Part shown: in pieces, positions 1-8,766 of the stretch | How the letters are laid out: the number at the start of each line of letters is the position of its first letter | Position numbering within the stretch: the first letter of the stretch is position 1 | Source of the DNA: Marivita hallyeonensis | GTDB lineage: Bacteria > Pseudomonadota > Alphaproteobacteria > Rhodobacterales > Rhodobacteraceae | Assembly: GCF_900129875.1 (NCBI RefSeq) | Contig: NZ_FQXC01000010.1 | Span: 1-55,690 of the forward strand | Direction of reading: 5' to 3' | DNA: 55,690 nucleotides | The notes under the pieces: model-generated | Database searches by the model: none | Seen by the model: only the letters and a program-made list of their open reading frames with translations | What the model was told of the DNA's origin: nothing | Program-made: the position numbers and the translations under genes

Positions 1-23
1 CCTAAAATATGAAGCTCTGACAT
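1..23 (-). CDS. 5' end of a gene running off the left edge
   Basis: Only the first seven codons (Met-Ser-Glu-Leu-His-Ile-Leu) lie in the window. They are called because the ATG has a very good Shine-Dalgarno sequence, AAGGAGG, seven bases upstream on the minus strand (about 31-37). The gene lies 114 bases downstream of, and in the same direction as, the dehydrogenase gene that ends at 138, so it may belong to that transcript. The product cannot be recognised from seven residues. The 24-137 gap holds nothing else that I can see. Confidence 0.5.
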
Positions 24-137
24 TGGTTTCCCTCCTTCTTTCTAAACCGAGTCCATTATGAAACGGCAGGAGGGGCATCCAATCCATCACATTATCCGAA
101 AAAGCACCCAAACCTCGTCACTCCCTTTCAATAAGCC

Positions 138-1205
138 TCAGCCCAACTCGTTCCGCGCCAGCGCCTCAATCTCCTCCGCCACGCGCTTTGGCAGAGGAAT
201 CCCCTCCCGCATCCGCTTGGCCCGCAGGGTGCGTTCGCGGTCGCCGGGGATGAGGACGCGGTCGGTGTCGGTGCCGGGGGTCAGGCCTCGGACGAAATCG
301 ATATAGCCTGCCACCTCGGGAAAGATTGCGCCCTCGGCGTCCAGACGCGCGGGGTCGATGAAAACTGCCAGCAGCCCGTTGCCGAACGGATGCTCGGTCG
401 CGCCGTTGGTGCCGTTGCTGGTCAACGCGCCCGCCAGAAGCTCGCAGGCCAGCATCAGCCCGGACCCCTTGTGCAACCCGAAGGCCTGCAGGGCACCGTC
501 GCCGCCGCGCGGGTCCGGCACCGCGGATGAGACGCTCTCGCCATAAAGCACCGCCGGGTCTCGGGTCGGGCGACCGTCGCTGTCCACCAGCGCATCGACC
601 TTCAAAGGCGCGCCGCCCTGCGCCGCCACCAGCGCCTTTCCCTCGGCCACCATCGAGGTCGCGAAATCGAGGATGAAATCGTCGCCGCCCGGATTGGGCA
701 CGCCCACCGACACCGGCGCGGTGGAGGCTGCGCGCTGACCCGTCCCAAACGGCGCCACCAGCTGCGACCCGGCCACGTTCACGAACATGATCGACACCAG
801 CCCCTCTGCCGCCGCCTGTTCGGTATAGGCGCCGAGCCGTCCGATATGCCCGGCCCGCCGCAAGCCGATTCCGGCAAAGCCCCTGTCCTTCGCCATCGCG
901 ATCCCGCGCGCCACCGCATCCCGGGCAAGCCGTTGCCCCATGCCGCTGTTGCCGTCGAAAAGCGTGAATGCATCGAGCTCCACCATCGGGGTGAGACCCT
1001 GCCCCGCCCGGATCTGCCCGGTCTGCAACCACTGGTGATAGCGCAGGATTCGGATGATGCCGTGGCTGTCATGCCCCGTGGCGCTGGCGTCGGTCAGATG
1101 CTCCGCCACGCAACGCGCCTCGTCCTCCGCGCAGCCGCCCGCGCGCAGGATGTCGACCATGGTCTGCGTGATCTCTGCCGGATCGACTGTGACAGTCTCC
1201 ATCAT
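138..1205 (-). CDS. Ldh_2 family (malate/L-lactate-type) NAD(P)-dependent dehydrogenase
   Basis: This is a cytoplasmic oxidoreductase of the malate/L-lactate/ureidoglycolate/2,3-diketogulonate reductase family (Ldh_2), 355 residues, the usual length. The family signature GHDSHG is at residues 44-49, with the presumed catalytic His in SHG, followed by a GHIGRLG loop near residue 123. The start is the first of two adjacent ATGs, with AGGAGG nine bases upstream; longer readings would run through the divergent promoter. It is transcribed away from the dehydratase operon, and a TGGTATACCA operator lies 30 bases upstream. Members of this family interconvert 2-oxo and 2-hydroxy acids. A role in reducing or oxidising an acid-sugar intermediate is inferred; the exact substrate cannot be read from the sequence. 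Confidence 0.85.
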   Translation of the reverse strand: MMETVTVDPAEITQTMVDILRAGGCAEDEARCVAEHLTDASATGHDSHGIIRILRYHQWLQTGQIRAGQGLTPMVELDAFTLFDGNSGMGQRLARDAVARGIAMAKDRGFAGIGLRRAGHIGRLGAYTEQAAAEGLVSIMFVNVAGSQLVAPFGTGQRAASTAPVSVGVPNPGGDDFILDFATSMVAEGKALVAAQGGAPLKVDALVDSDGRPTRDPAVLYGESVSSAVPDPRGGDGALQAFGLHKGSGLMLACELLAGALTSNGTNGATEHPFGNGLLAVFIDPARLDAEGAIFPEVAGYIDFVRGLTPGTDTDRVLIPGDRERTLRAKRMREGIPLPKRVAEEIEALARNELG

Positions 1206-1235
1206 GGCGCTGCTCCTCCTGCCCCTGTTCGGAAT

Positions 1236-1249
1236 TTTGGTATACCAAA
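1236..1249. promoter_or_regulatory. Operator 1: TGGTATACCA palindrome between the Ldh_2 gene and the pentonate/otn operon
   Basis: A 14-base perfect palindrome (TTTGGTATACCAAA) lies 30 bases upstream of the leftward Ldh_2 start and 67 bases upstream of the rightward DapA-family start. It shares its ten-base core with six other intergenic sites in this window. It is the presumed binding site of the GntR/FCD regulator encoded at 40683. Confidence 0.85.
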
Positions 1250-1316
1250 TCGGCGCGAATGTGCTAGCCAAGTCACCGCGCCCTGCGCCAAGAAGACCAT
1301 CTGTGGAGGTTGCCCC

Positions 1317-2228
1317 ATGACTGCCTATTCCGGCATCTGGCCCGTCGCGCCTACGCCGTTTCACGACGATGGCAGCGTCGACCATGACGGGATGACACGC
1401 GTGCTCGATTGCATGATCGACCAGGGCGTTGACGGGATTTGCGTGCTGGCGAACTTCTCGGAACAGTTCCTGATTTCCGACGAAGAGCGTGAACGCCTGA
1501 CGCGCCTGTCGGTCGAACACATCGCGGGGCGCGTGCCGGTGATCGTCACGATCAGCCATTTCGCCACGCAGATCGCAGTCGAGCGTGCGCGTTTTGCCAA
1601 ATCGCTCGGCGCGGATGTGGTGATGATGATGCCGCCCTATCACGGCGCGCTGCTCAAAGGTACGGCAGAGCAAACCTTCGCGCAATTTCAGGCGGTTGGA
1701 GAGGTCGGTATCCCGATCATGATCCAAGACGCGCCGCTCTCAGGTGTCGATCTTCCTGTGCCGCTCCTCGTGCGGATGGCGCGCGAAATCGAGATGGTGA
1801 AGCTCTTCAAGATCGAATGCCCGCAAACCGCCGCCAAGCTGCGCGCACTGATCGCCGAAGGCGGGGATGCCATCGAAGGTCCGTTCGACGGGGAAGAAGC
1901 CATCACCCTGCTCGCCGATCTCGAAGCGGGGGCAACCGGGTCGATGACCAGCGCCCTGATCCCCGACCAGATCAAGCCGGTCCTCACCCATTTCGCTGCC
2001 GGTGATCTTGCACAGGCGGAGGCCGCCTATGCCCGCGTCTTGCCCGCCATCAACCACGAAAACCGCCAATGCGGCTTCCGCGCCGCAAAGGCTGCCATGG
2101 TCGAGGGCGGTGTGATCACATCCGACTTCTGCCGCCATCCAATCCCGCCGTTACATCCCGACACCCGCGCAGCACTTCTGCGCCTGATCCGCCCGCTTGA
2201 CCCGGTGGTTCTGCGTTGGGGCCGTTGA
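1317..2228 (+). CDS. DapA-family 2-keto-3-deoxypentonate dehydratase (L-arabinonate-type)
   Basis: A 303-residue class I aldolase/dehydratase of the dihydrodipicolinate synthase family. The Schiff-base lysine is about K165 (LFKIE) and the conserved tyrosine about Y108 (PPYHG). The substrate loop reads ANFSEQ, not the GTTGE type of true DapA. As I recall it, this resembles L-2-keto-3-deoxyarabonate dehydratases, which form 2-oxoglutarate semialdehyde. The next gene encodes the enzyme that would oxidise that product, which supports the assignment. The start has GGAGG eight bases upstream. It is the first gene of a six-gene operon reaching 7425, driven from the promoter at operator 1. A KDG aldolase or 5-dehydro-4-deoxyglucarate dehydratase is a possible alternative. 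Confidence 0.8.
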   Translation: MTAYSGIWPVAPTPFHDDGSVDHDGMTRVLDCMIDQGVDGICVLANFSEQFLISDEERERLTRLSVEHIAGRVPVIVTISHFATQIAVERARFAKSLGADVVMMMPPYHGALLKGTAEQTFAQFQAVGEVGIPIMIQDAPLSGVDLPVPLLVRMAREIEMVKLFKIECPQTAAKLRALIAEGGDAIEGPFDGEEAITLLADLEAGATGSMTSALIPDQIKPVLTHFAAGDLAQAEAAYARVLPAINHENRQCGFRAAKAAMVEGGVITSDFCRHPIPPLHPDTRAALLRLIRPLDPVVLRWGR

Positions 2229-2318
2229 GGCTTCGAAACCGCCGGATCTACAGGACCCCGACCGCACTCTACGTCTGACGCGATGCGCCGGACGACCAAG
2301 ACCAAAAGGACTTTGACC

Positions 2319-3836
2319 ATGAGCTTCACGCCCCACGGGAAACACCTCATCGCCGGGAACTGGACCGCGAGCGACAAAACCTTCACCTCCATGCCCGCGC
2401 ACGGCACCGCGCACAGCTTCAGCGCCGGAACAGCCAATCATGTTCACGCCGCGTGCGAAGCGGCGGAAGAGGCCTTCTGGAGCTACGGCTATTCCCCCCG
2501 CGAGGCCCGCGCGACATTTCTGAACGCCATCGCTGACGAGATCGACGCCCGTGCCGAGGCCATCACCCAGATCGGGACCGAAGAAACCGGACTGCCCGAG
2601 GCGCGCCTTCAAGGTGAACGCGGACGCACGGTGGGGCAGTTGCGCCTGTTTGCGACGCATATCCAAAAGGGCGCCTACCTCGACCGGCGTCACGATGAGG
2701 CGCTGCCCGATCGCACCCCCCTGCCCCGGCCCGATCTGAAGATGGTGCAACGCCCAATCGGCCCGGTCGCCGTGTTCGGCGCATCGAACTTCCCGCTGGC
2801 CTTCTCGACCGCCGGTGGTGATACGGCAAGTGCGTTGGCGGCGGGCTGCCCGGTGGTGGTCAAAGGTCACCCGGCGCATCCCAGTACGGGCGAGATCATC
2901 GCAGAGGCCATCCATGCCGCCATCCAGAAGGAAGGTGTGCACCCCGGCGTGTTCTCCTTCCTCCAGAGCAACGGCACCGATGTCGGCACCGCGCTGGTGC
3001 AGCATCCGCGGATCAAGGCCGTCGGCTTCACTGGATCGCTGCGCGGTGGACGGGCGCTTTACGATCTCTGCGCGGCACGGCCGGAACCCATCCCGTTCTT
3101 CGGTGAATTGGGATCGGTGAACCCCGTCTTCATCCTGCCGAACGCGCTGTCCAACCGGGCCGAGGCGATTGCCAAAGGCTGGGCCGGATCGCTGACAATG
3201 GGCGCGGGGCAGTTCTGCACCAACCCGGGTATCCTCGTGATGATCGACGACCCTGCCATCGACGGCTTCATCAGCGCCGCGAAAGACGCCCTGACCGAGG
3301 TGCAACCACAGACGATGCTGACCGAAGGGATCGCCGAGGCGTTCCGCGCGGGTCAGTCGGACGTGGCAGAGGCTCCGGTGAAAGAGGTGATCGCGTCCCC
3401 CTGCGAGGGTCGCGCCGCCGCGCCGTTTGTCTATGACACCGATGGGGACACGTTCCTCGCCAACCCGTCTTTGCACCACGAGGTGTTCGGCCCGCTGGGC
3501 TTGATCGTCCGCGCCAGCGACGAAGACCAGATGGCCGACATCGCCCGCGCGCTGGAAGGGCAGCTTACCTGCACGCTCCATCTCGATGAGGCGGACGTCG
3601 CACTTGGCACCTGCATGATGCCGATTCTCGAACGCAAGGCGGGGCGCATCCTTGCCAACGGATTCCCGACCGGCGTCGAAGTCGCGGACGCGATGGTGCA
3701 CGGCGGCCCCTACCCTGCCTCGACCAATTTCGGCGCCACCTCGGTTGGCACGCTGGCGATCCGGCGCTTCCTGCGACCGGTCTGCTACCAGGATATCCCC
3801 GACGCGCTCTTGCCCGGCGATCTGACGGGCGGCTAA
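2319..3836 (+). CDS. 2-oxoglutarate semialdehyde dehydrogenase (NADP-type aldehyde dehydrogenase)
   Basis: A 505-residue aldehyde dehydrogenase of the alpha-ketoglutaric semialdehyde dehydrogenase group. The catalytic cysteine is about C300 in GAGQFCTNPG and the general-base glutamate about E263 in GELGSVNP. The Rossmann segment FGASNFPLAF and the VGFTGS loop are present. It would oxidise 2-oxoglutarate semialdehyde to 2-oxoglutarate, the last step of non-phosphorylating pentonate (Weimberg-type), glucarate and hydroxyproline routes. The ATG at 2319 has AAAGGA eight bases upstream; an upstream in-frame ATG at 2283 has no such site. It follows the dehydratase gene by 90 bases, which show no terminator. 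The FAH-fold dehydratase (16580) and the IlvD-type dehydratase (26463) could feed it as well. Confidence 0.88.
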   Translation: MSFTPHGKHLIAGNWTASDKTFTSMPAHGTAHSFSAGTANHVHAACEAAEEAFWSYGYSPREARATFLNAIADEIDARAEAITQIGTEETGLPEARLQGERGRTVGQLRLFATHIQKGAYLDRRHDEALPDRTPLPRPDLKMVQRPIGPVAVFGASNFPLAFSTAGGDTASALAAGCPVVVKGHPAHPSTGEIIAEAIHAAIQKEGVHPGVFSFLQSNGTDVGTALVQHPRIKAVGFTGSLRGGRALYDLCAARPEPIPFFGELGSVNPVFILPNALSNRAEAIAKGWAGSLTMGAGQFCTNPGILVMIDDPAIDGFISAAKDALTEVQPQTMLTEGIAEAFRAGQSDVAEAPVKEVIASPCEGRAAAPFVYDTDGDTFLANPSLHHEVFGPLGLIVRASDEDQMADIARALEGQLTCTLHLDEADVALGTCMMPILERKAGRILANGFPTGVEVADAMVHGGPYPASTNFGATSVGTLAIRRFLRPVCYQDIPDALLPGDLTGG

Positions 3837-3858
3837 ACTGACCATCGGGGGGAGCATT

Positions 3859-4755
3859 ATGACACAGCAGAAATTGGCGGCCATTGGCCTTGGTTCGATG
3901 GGTTACGGCATCGCGCAATCAGCTTTGCGCGGCGGGCACATGGTCTGGGGCGTTGACATCAACACCGACCAGATGGCACGTTTGGTGAACGAGGGCGGGC
4001 AGGACGGCCCCCTGCCCTTCGCGGACCTGGACAGCGTCATCGTCTGCGTCCTGAACGCGGCACAGACCGAGGCGGTGCTGTTCGGCGAAGACGGGATCGC
4101 ACCGAAACTGACCAACGGCGCGTCGATCCTGTCCTGCGCAACGGTCCCACCCGCCTTCGCCAAGGACATGGAGGCGCGCTGCCAAGCCCTTGGCCTGCAC
4201 TATCTCGACGCGCCGATCTCGGGCGGGTCGGTCAAGGCGGCGAACGGACAATTGTCGATCATGGCCTCCGGCACGCCCGACGCGTTCACCGCGCTCCGCC
4301 CGGTGCTCGACAGCATTGCCGAGACGGTGTTCGAACTGGGTGACAGCGCTGGCGCGGGCAGTGCGATGAAGGCGGTGAACCAGCTTCTGGCAGGCGTTCA
4401 TATCGCGACAATGGCCGAGGCACTGACCTTTGGCATGACGCAGGGCGTGACCCCGGACAAGTTCGTAGACGTGATCAGCAAATGCGCCGGGAGCAGCTGG
4501 ATGCTGGAAAACCGCGCGCCGCATATCGTGGCGGGCGATTACACGCCGCACAGCTCGGTCAATATCTGGCCGAAGGATCTGGGCATCGTGCTCGATATCG
4601 CGAAGGACGCGAAATTCAGCGCGCCAATCACCGCCGCGGCGCTTCAGCAATTCGTGGCCGCCGCCGGGATGGGGCTGGGCCACGAGGACGACGCAGCGGT
4701 CGCCAAGGTCTATGCGCGTAACGCAGGCTTGACCTTGCCCGGGGAAGATACATGA
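3859..4755 (+). CDS. ltnD: L-threonate dehydrogenase, 3-hydroxyisobutyrate dehydrogenase family
   Basis: A 298-residue beta-hydroxyacid dehydrogenase. It has the N-terminal dinucleotide-binding loop GLGSMG (about residues 10-15), the substrate motif DAPISGG (about 116-122) and a catalytic lysine in SAMKAVNQ (about K173). LtnD oxidises L-threonate to 2-oxo-tetronate. The assignment rests on sequence resemblance and on the next three genes, which together form the known OtnK/OtnC/OtnI pathway. The start has GGGGGAG just upstream. Its stop overlaps the otnK start by four bases (ATGA), so the two are probably translationally coupled. A second, weaker LtnD-like gene is at 45334. Confidence 0.87.
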   Translation: MTQQKLAAIGLGSMGYGIAQSALRGGHMVWGVDINTDQMARLVNEGGQDGPLPFADLDSVIVCVLNAAQTEAVLFGEDGIAPKLTNGASILSCATVPPAFAKDMEARCQALGLHYLDAPISGGSVKAANGQLSIMASGTPDAFTALRPVLDSIAETVFELGDSAGAGSAMKAVNQLLAGVHIATMAEALTFGMTQGVTPDKFVDVISKCAGSSWMLENRAPHIVAGDYTPHSSVNIWPKDLGIVLDIAKDAKFSAPITAAALQQFVAAAGMGLGHEDDAAVAKVYARNAGLTLPGEDT

Positions 4756-6023
4756 CCACCCTGCTCGGCTGCATTGCCGACGATTTCACCGGCGCGACGG
4801 ATCTGGCCGGGCTGCTGGCCCGCAGCGGTGTCCGCGTGTCACTTCGCATCGGCGTGCCGACCGAGCCGCCTGAGGAGACCAGCCCGTTCGAAGTGATCGC
4901 GCTCAAGTCCCGCACCGCGCCTGTGACAGAGGCAGTCGCGGAGACGCAGAAGGCGCTCGAATGGTTGCAAGCCTCTGGTGCAAAACGTTTTTTCTGGAAA
5001 TACTGCTCCACCTTCGACAGCACGGCGGAAGGCAATATCGGCCCGGTCGCGGAGGCGTTGATGAAGACGCTCGGGACCGGCCAAACGATCTACTGCCCCG
5101 CCTTCCCCGAAAACGGACGTGCGATCTTCATGGGGTATCTGTTCGTCGGACAGCAGCCTTTGGCGGAAAGCCCGATGAAGGATCATCCGCTCACGCCGAT
5201 GCGCGACAGCAACCTGATGCGGTTGTTGGAACCGCAGGTGACCAGACCCGTGGGCCTCGCCGACCGCCTGACGGTTGCGCGTGGCGTGGAGGCGTTGCGC
5301 GCGCGGCTTTCCGACTTGCAGGCCGGGGGGTATGCACATGTGGTCGTCGATGCGGTGGCTGACGACGATCTGCACATCATCGCCGAGGCGTGCCAGGACA
5401 TGCCCCTGATGACCGGCGGATCCGCGGTCGCGATGCCCCTGCCCCATCTCTACAAGGCGCAAGGACTGCTGCCCGAGGATGCGCCAAGCACGCCAAAGCC
5501 GGACATCCCGAAGCAGACGATCATCCTGTCCGGCAGTTGTTCCGCCATGACCAACGCGCAGGTCGCGCGCTACGTCGATACGGGCGCGCCGACGTTCCGG
5601 CTTGATCCGCTAGAGGTGGCGAAGACCGGCGCGCAACCGGCGCTGGACTGGCTTGCCGGGCAGAACCTTACCCAAGCCCCCCTCATCTACGCCACGGCGG
5701 ACCCGGCGTCGGTCAAGGCGGCGCAAGAGGCGCTTGGCACCGCAAAGGCGGGTGTGCTCATCGAAGACACGCTGGCCGCCTGCGCTGTCGCTGCGCGGGA
5801 CATGGGCGCGCGGCGGGTGATCGTAGCGGGGGGCGAGACATCCGGCGCGGTGACCAAGGCGCTTGGTGTAACGCAGCTCGACATCGGAGCCGAGATCGCA
5901 CCGGGCGTGCCGTGGACCTTCTGCACCTCGGACGGGCACACCCTCGCGCTGACCCTGAAATCCGGGAACTTCGGGGCTGAGACCTTCTTCACCGACGCGC
6001 AAGACAGGCTTGACGCGGCATGA
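4752..6023 (+). CDS. otnK: 3-oxo-tetronate 4-kinase (DUF1537 four-carbon acid sugar kinase)
   Basis: A 423-residue kinase of the former DUF1537 family. The N-terminal sugar-binding motif ADDFTGATDLAG (residues 9-20) is clear. The C-terminal nucleotide-binding half carries the glycine-rich GGETSGAV segment (about residue 365). The known reaction is ATP-dependent phosphorylation of 3-oxo-tetronate to 3-oxo-tetronate 4-phosphate in L-threonate and D-erythronate breakdown. It overlaps ltnD and otnC by four bases each, so the operon is tightly coupled. Its length is normal, and no lesion is visible. Confidence 0.92.
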   Translation: MTTLLGCIADDFTGATDLAGLLARSGVRVSLRIGVPTEPPEETSPFEVIALKSRTAPVTEAVAETQKALEWLQASGAKRFFWKYCSTFDSTAEGNIGPVAEALMKTLGTGQTIYCPAFPENGRAIFMGYLFVGQQPLAESPMKDHPLTPMRDSNLMRLLEPQVTRPVGLADRLTVARGVEALRARLSDLQAGGYAHVVVDAVADDDLHIIAEACQDMPLMTGGSAVAMPLPHLYKAQGLLPEDAPSTPKPDIPKQTIILSGSCSAMTNAQVARYVDTGAPTFRLDPLEVAKTGAQPALDWLAGQNLTQAPLIYATADPASVKAAQEALGTAKAGVLIEDTLAACAVAARDMGARRVIVAGGETSGAVTKALGVTQLDIGAEIAPGVPWTFCTSDGHTLALTLKSGNFGAETFFTDAQDRLDAA

Positions 6024-6670
6024 GCAGCGAGGCCCGACTGCGCGAACAGATCTGCCTGCTCGCCAAATCGATGTTCGACCGCGGGCTGACCGGTGGCAGC
6101 ACCGGCAACATATCGGCCCGGACCGATGATGGCGGGCTTCTGGTGAGCCCCACGGGCACCAGCTTCGGCAGGCTCGACCCCGGCAGGCTCAGCCGCTTTG
6201 ACGCGCAAGGTACGCTGATCGGCGGCGACAAACCGACCAAGGAAATGCCGCTGCATTCCGCCTTCTACGACACGCGCAGCACCGCCGGGGCCGTGGTGCA
6301 TCTGCACTCCTGCCATTCCGTCGCGCTGTCGATGATGCCGGATGTCGACGAGGACAACTTCCTGCCGCCGCTCACGCCCTACGGGATCATGAAGCTGGGC
6401 AAGGTGAAGCTCCTGCCGTTCTTCCTACCCGGCGATCCAGCGATGGGCGAAGCCGTGCGCGGGCTCGCAGGCAAGCGCAGTGCAGTAATGCTGGCCAATC
6501 ACGGGCCGGTTGTGGCGGGCAAGGATGTCGAGGCTGCGTGCAATGCGGTGGAAGAACTGGAAGACACGGCCCGGCTTGCGATGTTGACACGCGGCCTCAG
6601 CCCCCGCGCGTTGACCGACGATCAGGTGCGCGCGGTGGTGATGAAATTCGATGTGGAGTGGGACGTATGA
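6020..6670 (+). CDS. otnC: 3-oxo-tetronate 4-phosphate decarboxylase (class II aldolase fold)
   Basis: A 216-residue class II aldolase/adducin-family protein. It shows the GGSTGNIS loop near residue 25, the phosphate-contact segment SPTGTS, and the zinc-binding HLHSCHS cluster near residue 96. OtnC decarboxylates 3-oxo-tetronate 4-phosphate to dihydroxyacetone phosphate, delivering carbon to glycolysis. It overlaps otnK upstream and otnI downstream by four bases each. A fuculose- or ribulose-phosphate aldolase would share the fold, but the neighbours fix the assignment. Confidence 0.9.
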   Translation: MSSEARLREQICLLAKSMFDRGLTGGSTGNISARTDDGGLLVSPTGTSFGRLDPGRLSRFDAQGTLIGGDKPTKEMPLHSAFYDTRSTAGAVVHLHSCHSVALSMMPDVDEDNFLPPLTPYGIMKLGKVKLLPFFLPGDPAMGEAVRGLAGKRSAVMLANHGPVVAGKDVEAACNAVEELEDTARLAMLTRGLSPRALTDDQVRAVVMKFDVEWDV

Positions 6671-7425
6671 AATTCTCGGCCAACCTGGGCTTTCTTTGGC
6701 AGGACCGCCCGCTGCCCGACGCCATCCGCGCCGCCAAAGCTGCCGGGTTCGACGCGGTCGAATGCCACTGGCCCTACGAAACACCCGCGGCCGAGGTTGC
6801 AGTTGCATTGAAAGAGACCGGGCTGCCGATGCTGGGTCTCAACACCCGTCGCGGCGATGTGGCCGGCGGGGAAAACGGGCTCTCCGCCCTGCCCGGCCGC
6901 GACGACGACGCGCGCTTGGCGATTGATGAAGCGGTTGCGTATGCCCAAGCCGTCACTGCGGACGCGATCCATTTGATGGCCGGGTTCGCGGACGGGACAG
7001 ACGCGCATGACACCTTCGTCCGCAACCTTCGGTACGCCTGCGACGCCGCGCCGGATCGGACGATCCTGATCGAACCGCTGAACCACTACGATGCGCCGGG
7101 CTATTTTCTGAAAACCTCCGGGCAAGCGATCCGCATCATCGAGGAGGTCGGCGCGTCGAACCTCAGACTGATGTTCGACTGCTATCACATCCAGCTCATG
7201 GAGGGCGATCTGACCCATCGGCTTCAGCGTCTGAAGCCGCAGATCGGTCACATCCAGTTCGCCTCGGTCCCGGATCGCGGCGCGCCGGATCGGGGTGAGG
7301 TGAATTACGGGCATGTCTTCGATGTGATCCGCGACATGGGGTACGACGCGCCGCTTGGGGCAGAGTACAAGCCCGGCGGTCCGACAGAGGACACGTTGGG
7401 CTGGCTGTCCATGATGCGGAGTTAA
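6667..7425 (+). CDS. otnI: 2-oxo-tetronate isomerase (hydroxypyruvate isomerase family)
   Basis: A 252-residue TIM-barrel xylose-isomerase-like protein of the hydroxypyruvate isomerase family. Metal-ligand candidates are in IEPLN (about residue 139), DCYH (about 177) and the late GAEYKP segment. OtnI converts 2-oxo-tetronate to 3-oxo-tetronate, linking LtnD or DenD to OtnK. The ATG at 6667 overlaps the otnC stop by four bases, which decides the start over a longer in-frame reading from 6538. It is the last gene of the operon. Its stop codon (7423-7425) lies inside the first parS palindrome of the replicon, and no terminator is visible between it and repA. Confidence 0.9.
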   Translation: MKFSANLGFLWQDRPLPDAIRAAKAAGFDAVECHWPYETPAAEVAVALKETGLPMLGLNTRRGDVAGGENGLSALPGRDDDARLAIDEAVAYAQAVTADAIHLMAGFADGTDAHDTFVRNLRYACDAAPDRTILIEPLNHYDAPGYFLKTSGQAIRIIEEVGASNLRLMFDCYHIQLMEGDLTHRLQRLKPQIGHIQFASVPDRGAPDRGEVNYGHVFDVIRDMGYDAPLGAEYKPGGPTEDTLGWLSMMRS

Positions 7426-7436
7426 CAGCTGTTAAC
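7421..7436. other. parS-like partition site 1
   Basis: The perfect 16-base palindrome GTTAACAGCTGTTAAC fits the published repABC parS pattern (GTT...GC...AAC). It is repeated exactly at 8964-8979, and the identity extends two bases to the left and three to the right. It begins inside the last codons of otnI, so the catabolic operon abuts the replicon directly. Confidence 0.88.
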
Positions 7437-7503
7437 AGCCGATATGCACGCCACTGGATTTTGTAGCGGCCGCTTGCGCACCCGCGACCTGTGGATATTT
7501 TTC

Positions 7504-7532
7504 TTGACTTAGCAAGGTGAATCGCGACCTAT
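7504..7532 (+). promoter_or_regulatory. Possible repABC promoter
   Basis: A good -35 box (TTGACT, 7504-7509) is followed by 17 bases and a poor -10 match (ACCTAT, 7527-7532). It lies about 50 bases upstream of repA, where a repABC promoter is expected. The -10 quality makes this tentative. The rest of the 7437-7580 gap shows no terminator or gene. Confidence 0.35.
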
Positions 7533-7580
7533 CGTGCCAAGTTGCGCAAATAAGCGCATTCGAGCAGGAAATAGGCAACC

Positions 7581-8762
7581 ATGTTCCAGACGGCCCCGAT
7601 AGAGGCAACGTCGCAGACCGAGCTTACACGCGAGATGGCCGCACGTCTAGAGGTGGCGTTGTCAACGCATCTGGAGCAGGCGTACGCCCCGGACAACCGC
7701 AAATATTTGAGACTATTCAGCGCTACAGAGACCGCTGACCTACTGGGCGTGACCGGCCAGTTCCTGCGCAAGTGCCACAGCGACGGCACCCTGCCCGAGC
7801 CCGACGTGAACCGGAACGGACGCCGGTTCTATTCTGGCGAAGAGCTGTTCGCCATTCGCCGCGCGCTTGAGGAAACGGCGCGGACGCCGGGCAAGTACGT
7901 TCCGGGACGGCGCGGCGACGACAAGCTGCAAGTGGTTCAGTTGATGAACTTCAAGGGCGGGTCGGCCAAGTCGACCTCTGCCATCCATTTGTGTCACTAT
8001 CTCGCCCTGCAGGGCTATCGCGTGCTGGCCATCGACCTGGACCCGCAGGGCAGTCTGACCGGGTTCTGTGGCATCCAGCCTGAGATCGAATTCGAAGGGA
8101 CGTCGATCTACGACGCACTACGCTACGAAGACCCGCTGCCCATGTCGGAGGTGATCGTCGACACCTATTTCCCGGGACTGGCGCTTGCCCCAGCAAAGCT
8201 GGTTCTGAGCGAGTTCGAGACGGAAACCGCCGTCTATGCGGGCCGTGGGATTTCGTTTTTCGAGCGGTTGAAACATGCCATCGACACGGTGGACGACCGT
8301 TTTGACGTTGTGATCATCGACAGCCCCCCTGCCCTTGGGTTCCTGACGCTCACTGGGTTATATGCCGCGACCTCGGTCCTGGTGCCGATGACGCCTTCGA
8401 TGCTCGACCTCGCGTCGACGCAACAGTTCATCGAGATGACCTCGGCCTATCTTGGTGTGATCGAGGAAACCGGCGTTCGGTTAAGTCACGATTTCTTTTC
8501 CTTTCTCATCGCAAGAGATGACCCAAGCGATATTCCAAGCCAGCAGATCGTGACGCTCATGCGTGCTCTGTTTCAGGATCGCGTGGTGCCATCGACCTCG
8601 TTGCGCAGCACGGCCGTTGCCGACGCGGCGATGCTCAAGATGTCGATCTACGAGGTGGCGCGCGCCGACATGATCCGGTCGACCTATGACCGGGCGCGCG
8701 ACAGCATGGATGCGGTTGGGGCGGACGTATCGCGGATGATTCAATCTGCATGGGGACGATAG
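7581..8762 (+). CDS. repA: RepA, ParA-type partition ATPase of the repABC replicon
   Basis: A 393-residue RepA. The N-terminal part carries a helix-turn-helix-like segment (TADLLGVTGQFLRKC, about residues 51-65) for self-repression. The deviant Walker A box FKGGSAKST is at about 124-132, with Walker A' DLDPQGS and Walker B VVIIDSPPALG further on. RepA segregates plasmid copies with RepB and parS, and normally represses the operon promoter. The start is the ATG preceded by AGGAAATAGG. RepB follows four bases after the stop. The order parS-repA-repB-ctRNA-repC is the classic repABC arrangement of alphaproteobacteria. Confidence 0.95.
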   Translation: MFQTAPIEATSQTELTREMAARLEVALSTHLEQAYAPDNRKYLRLFSATETADLLGVTGQFLRKCHSDGTLPEPDVNRNGRRFYSGEELFAIRRALEETARTPGKYVPGRRGDDKLQVVQLMNFKGGSAKSTSAIHLCHYLALQGYRVLAIDLDPQGSLTGFCGIQPEIEFEGTSIYDALRYEDPLPMSEVIVDTYFPGLALAPAKLVLSEFETETAVYAGRGISFFERLKHAIDTVDDRFDVVIIDSPPALGFLTLTGLYAATSVLVPMTPSMLDLASTQQFIEMTSAYLGVIEETGVRLSHDFFSFLIARDDPSDIPSQQIVTLMRALFQDRVVPSTSLRSTAVADAAMLKMSIYEVARADMIRSTYDRARDSMDAVGADVSRMIQSAWGR

Positions 8763-8766
8763 ACCG

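Noticed and set aside
138-1727. Long leftward reading frame extending the Ldh_2 gene to 529 residues
   Set aside because: The extra N-terminus is antisense to the divergent dehydratase gene and crosses operator 1; the ATG at 1205 has an AGGAGG site and gives the family length.
7466-7473. GCGGCCGC palindrome in the otnI-repA gap
   Set aside because: A short G/C palindrome is common in such DNA; it has no T tail to make it a terminator and no second copy.
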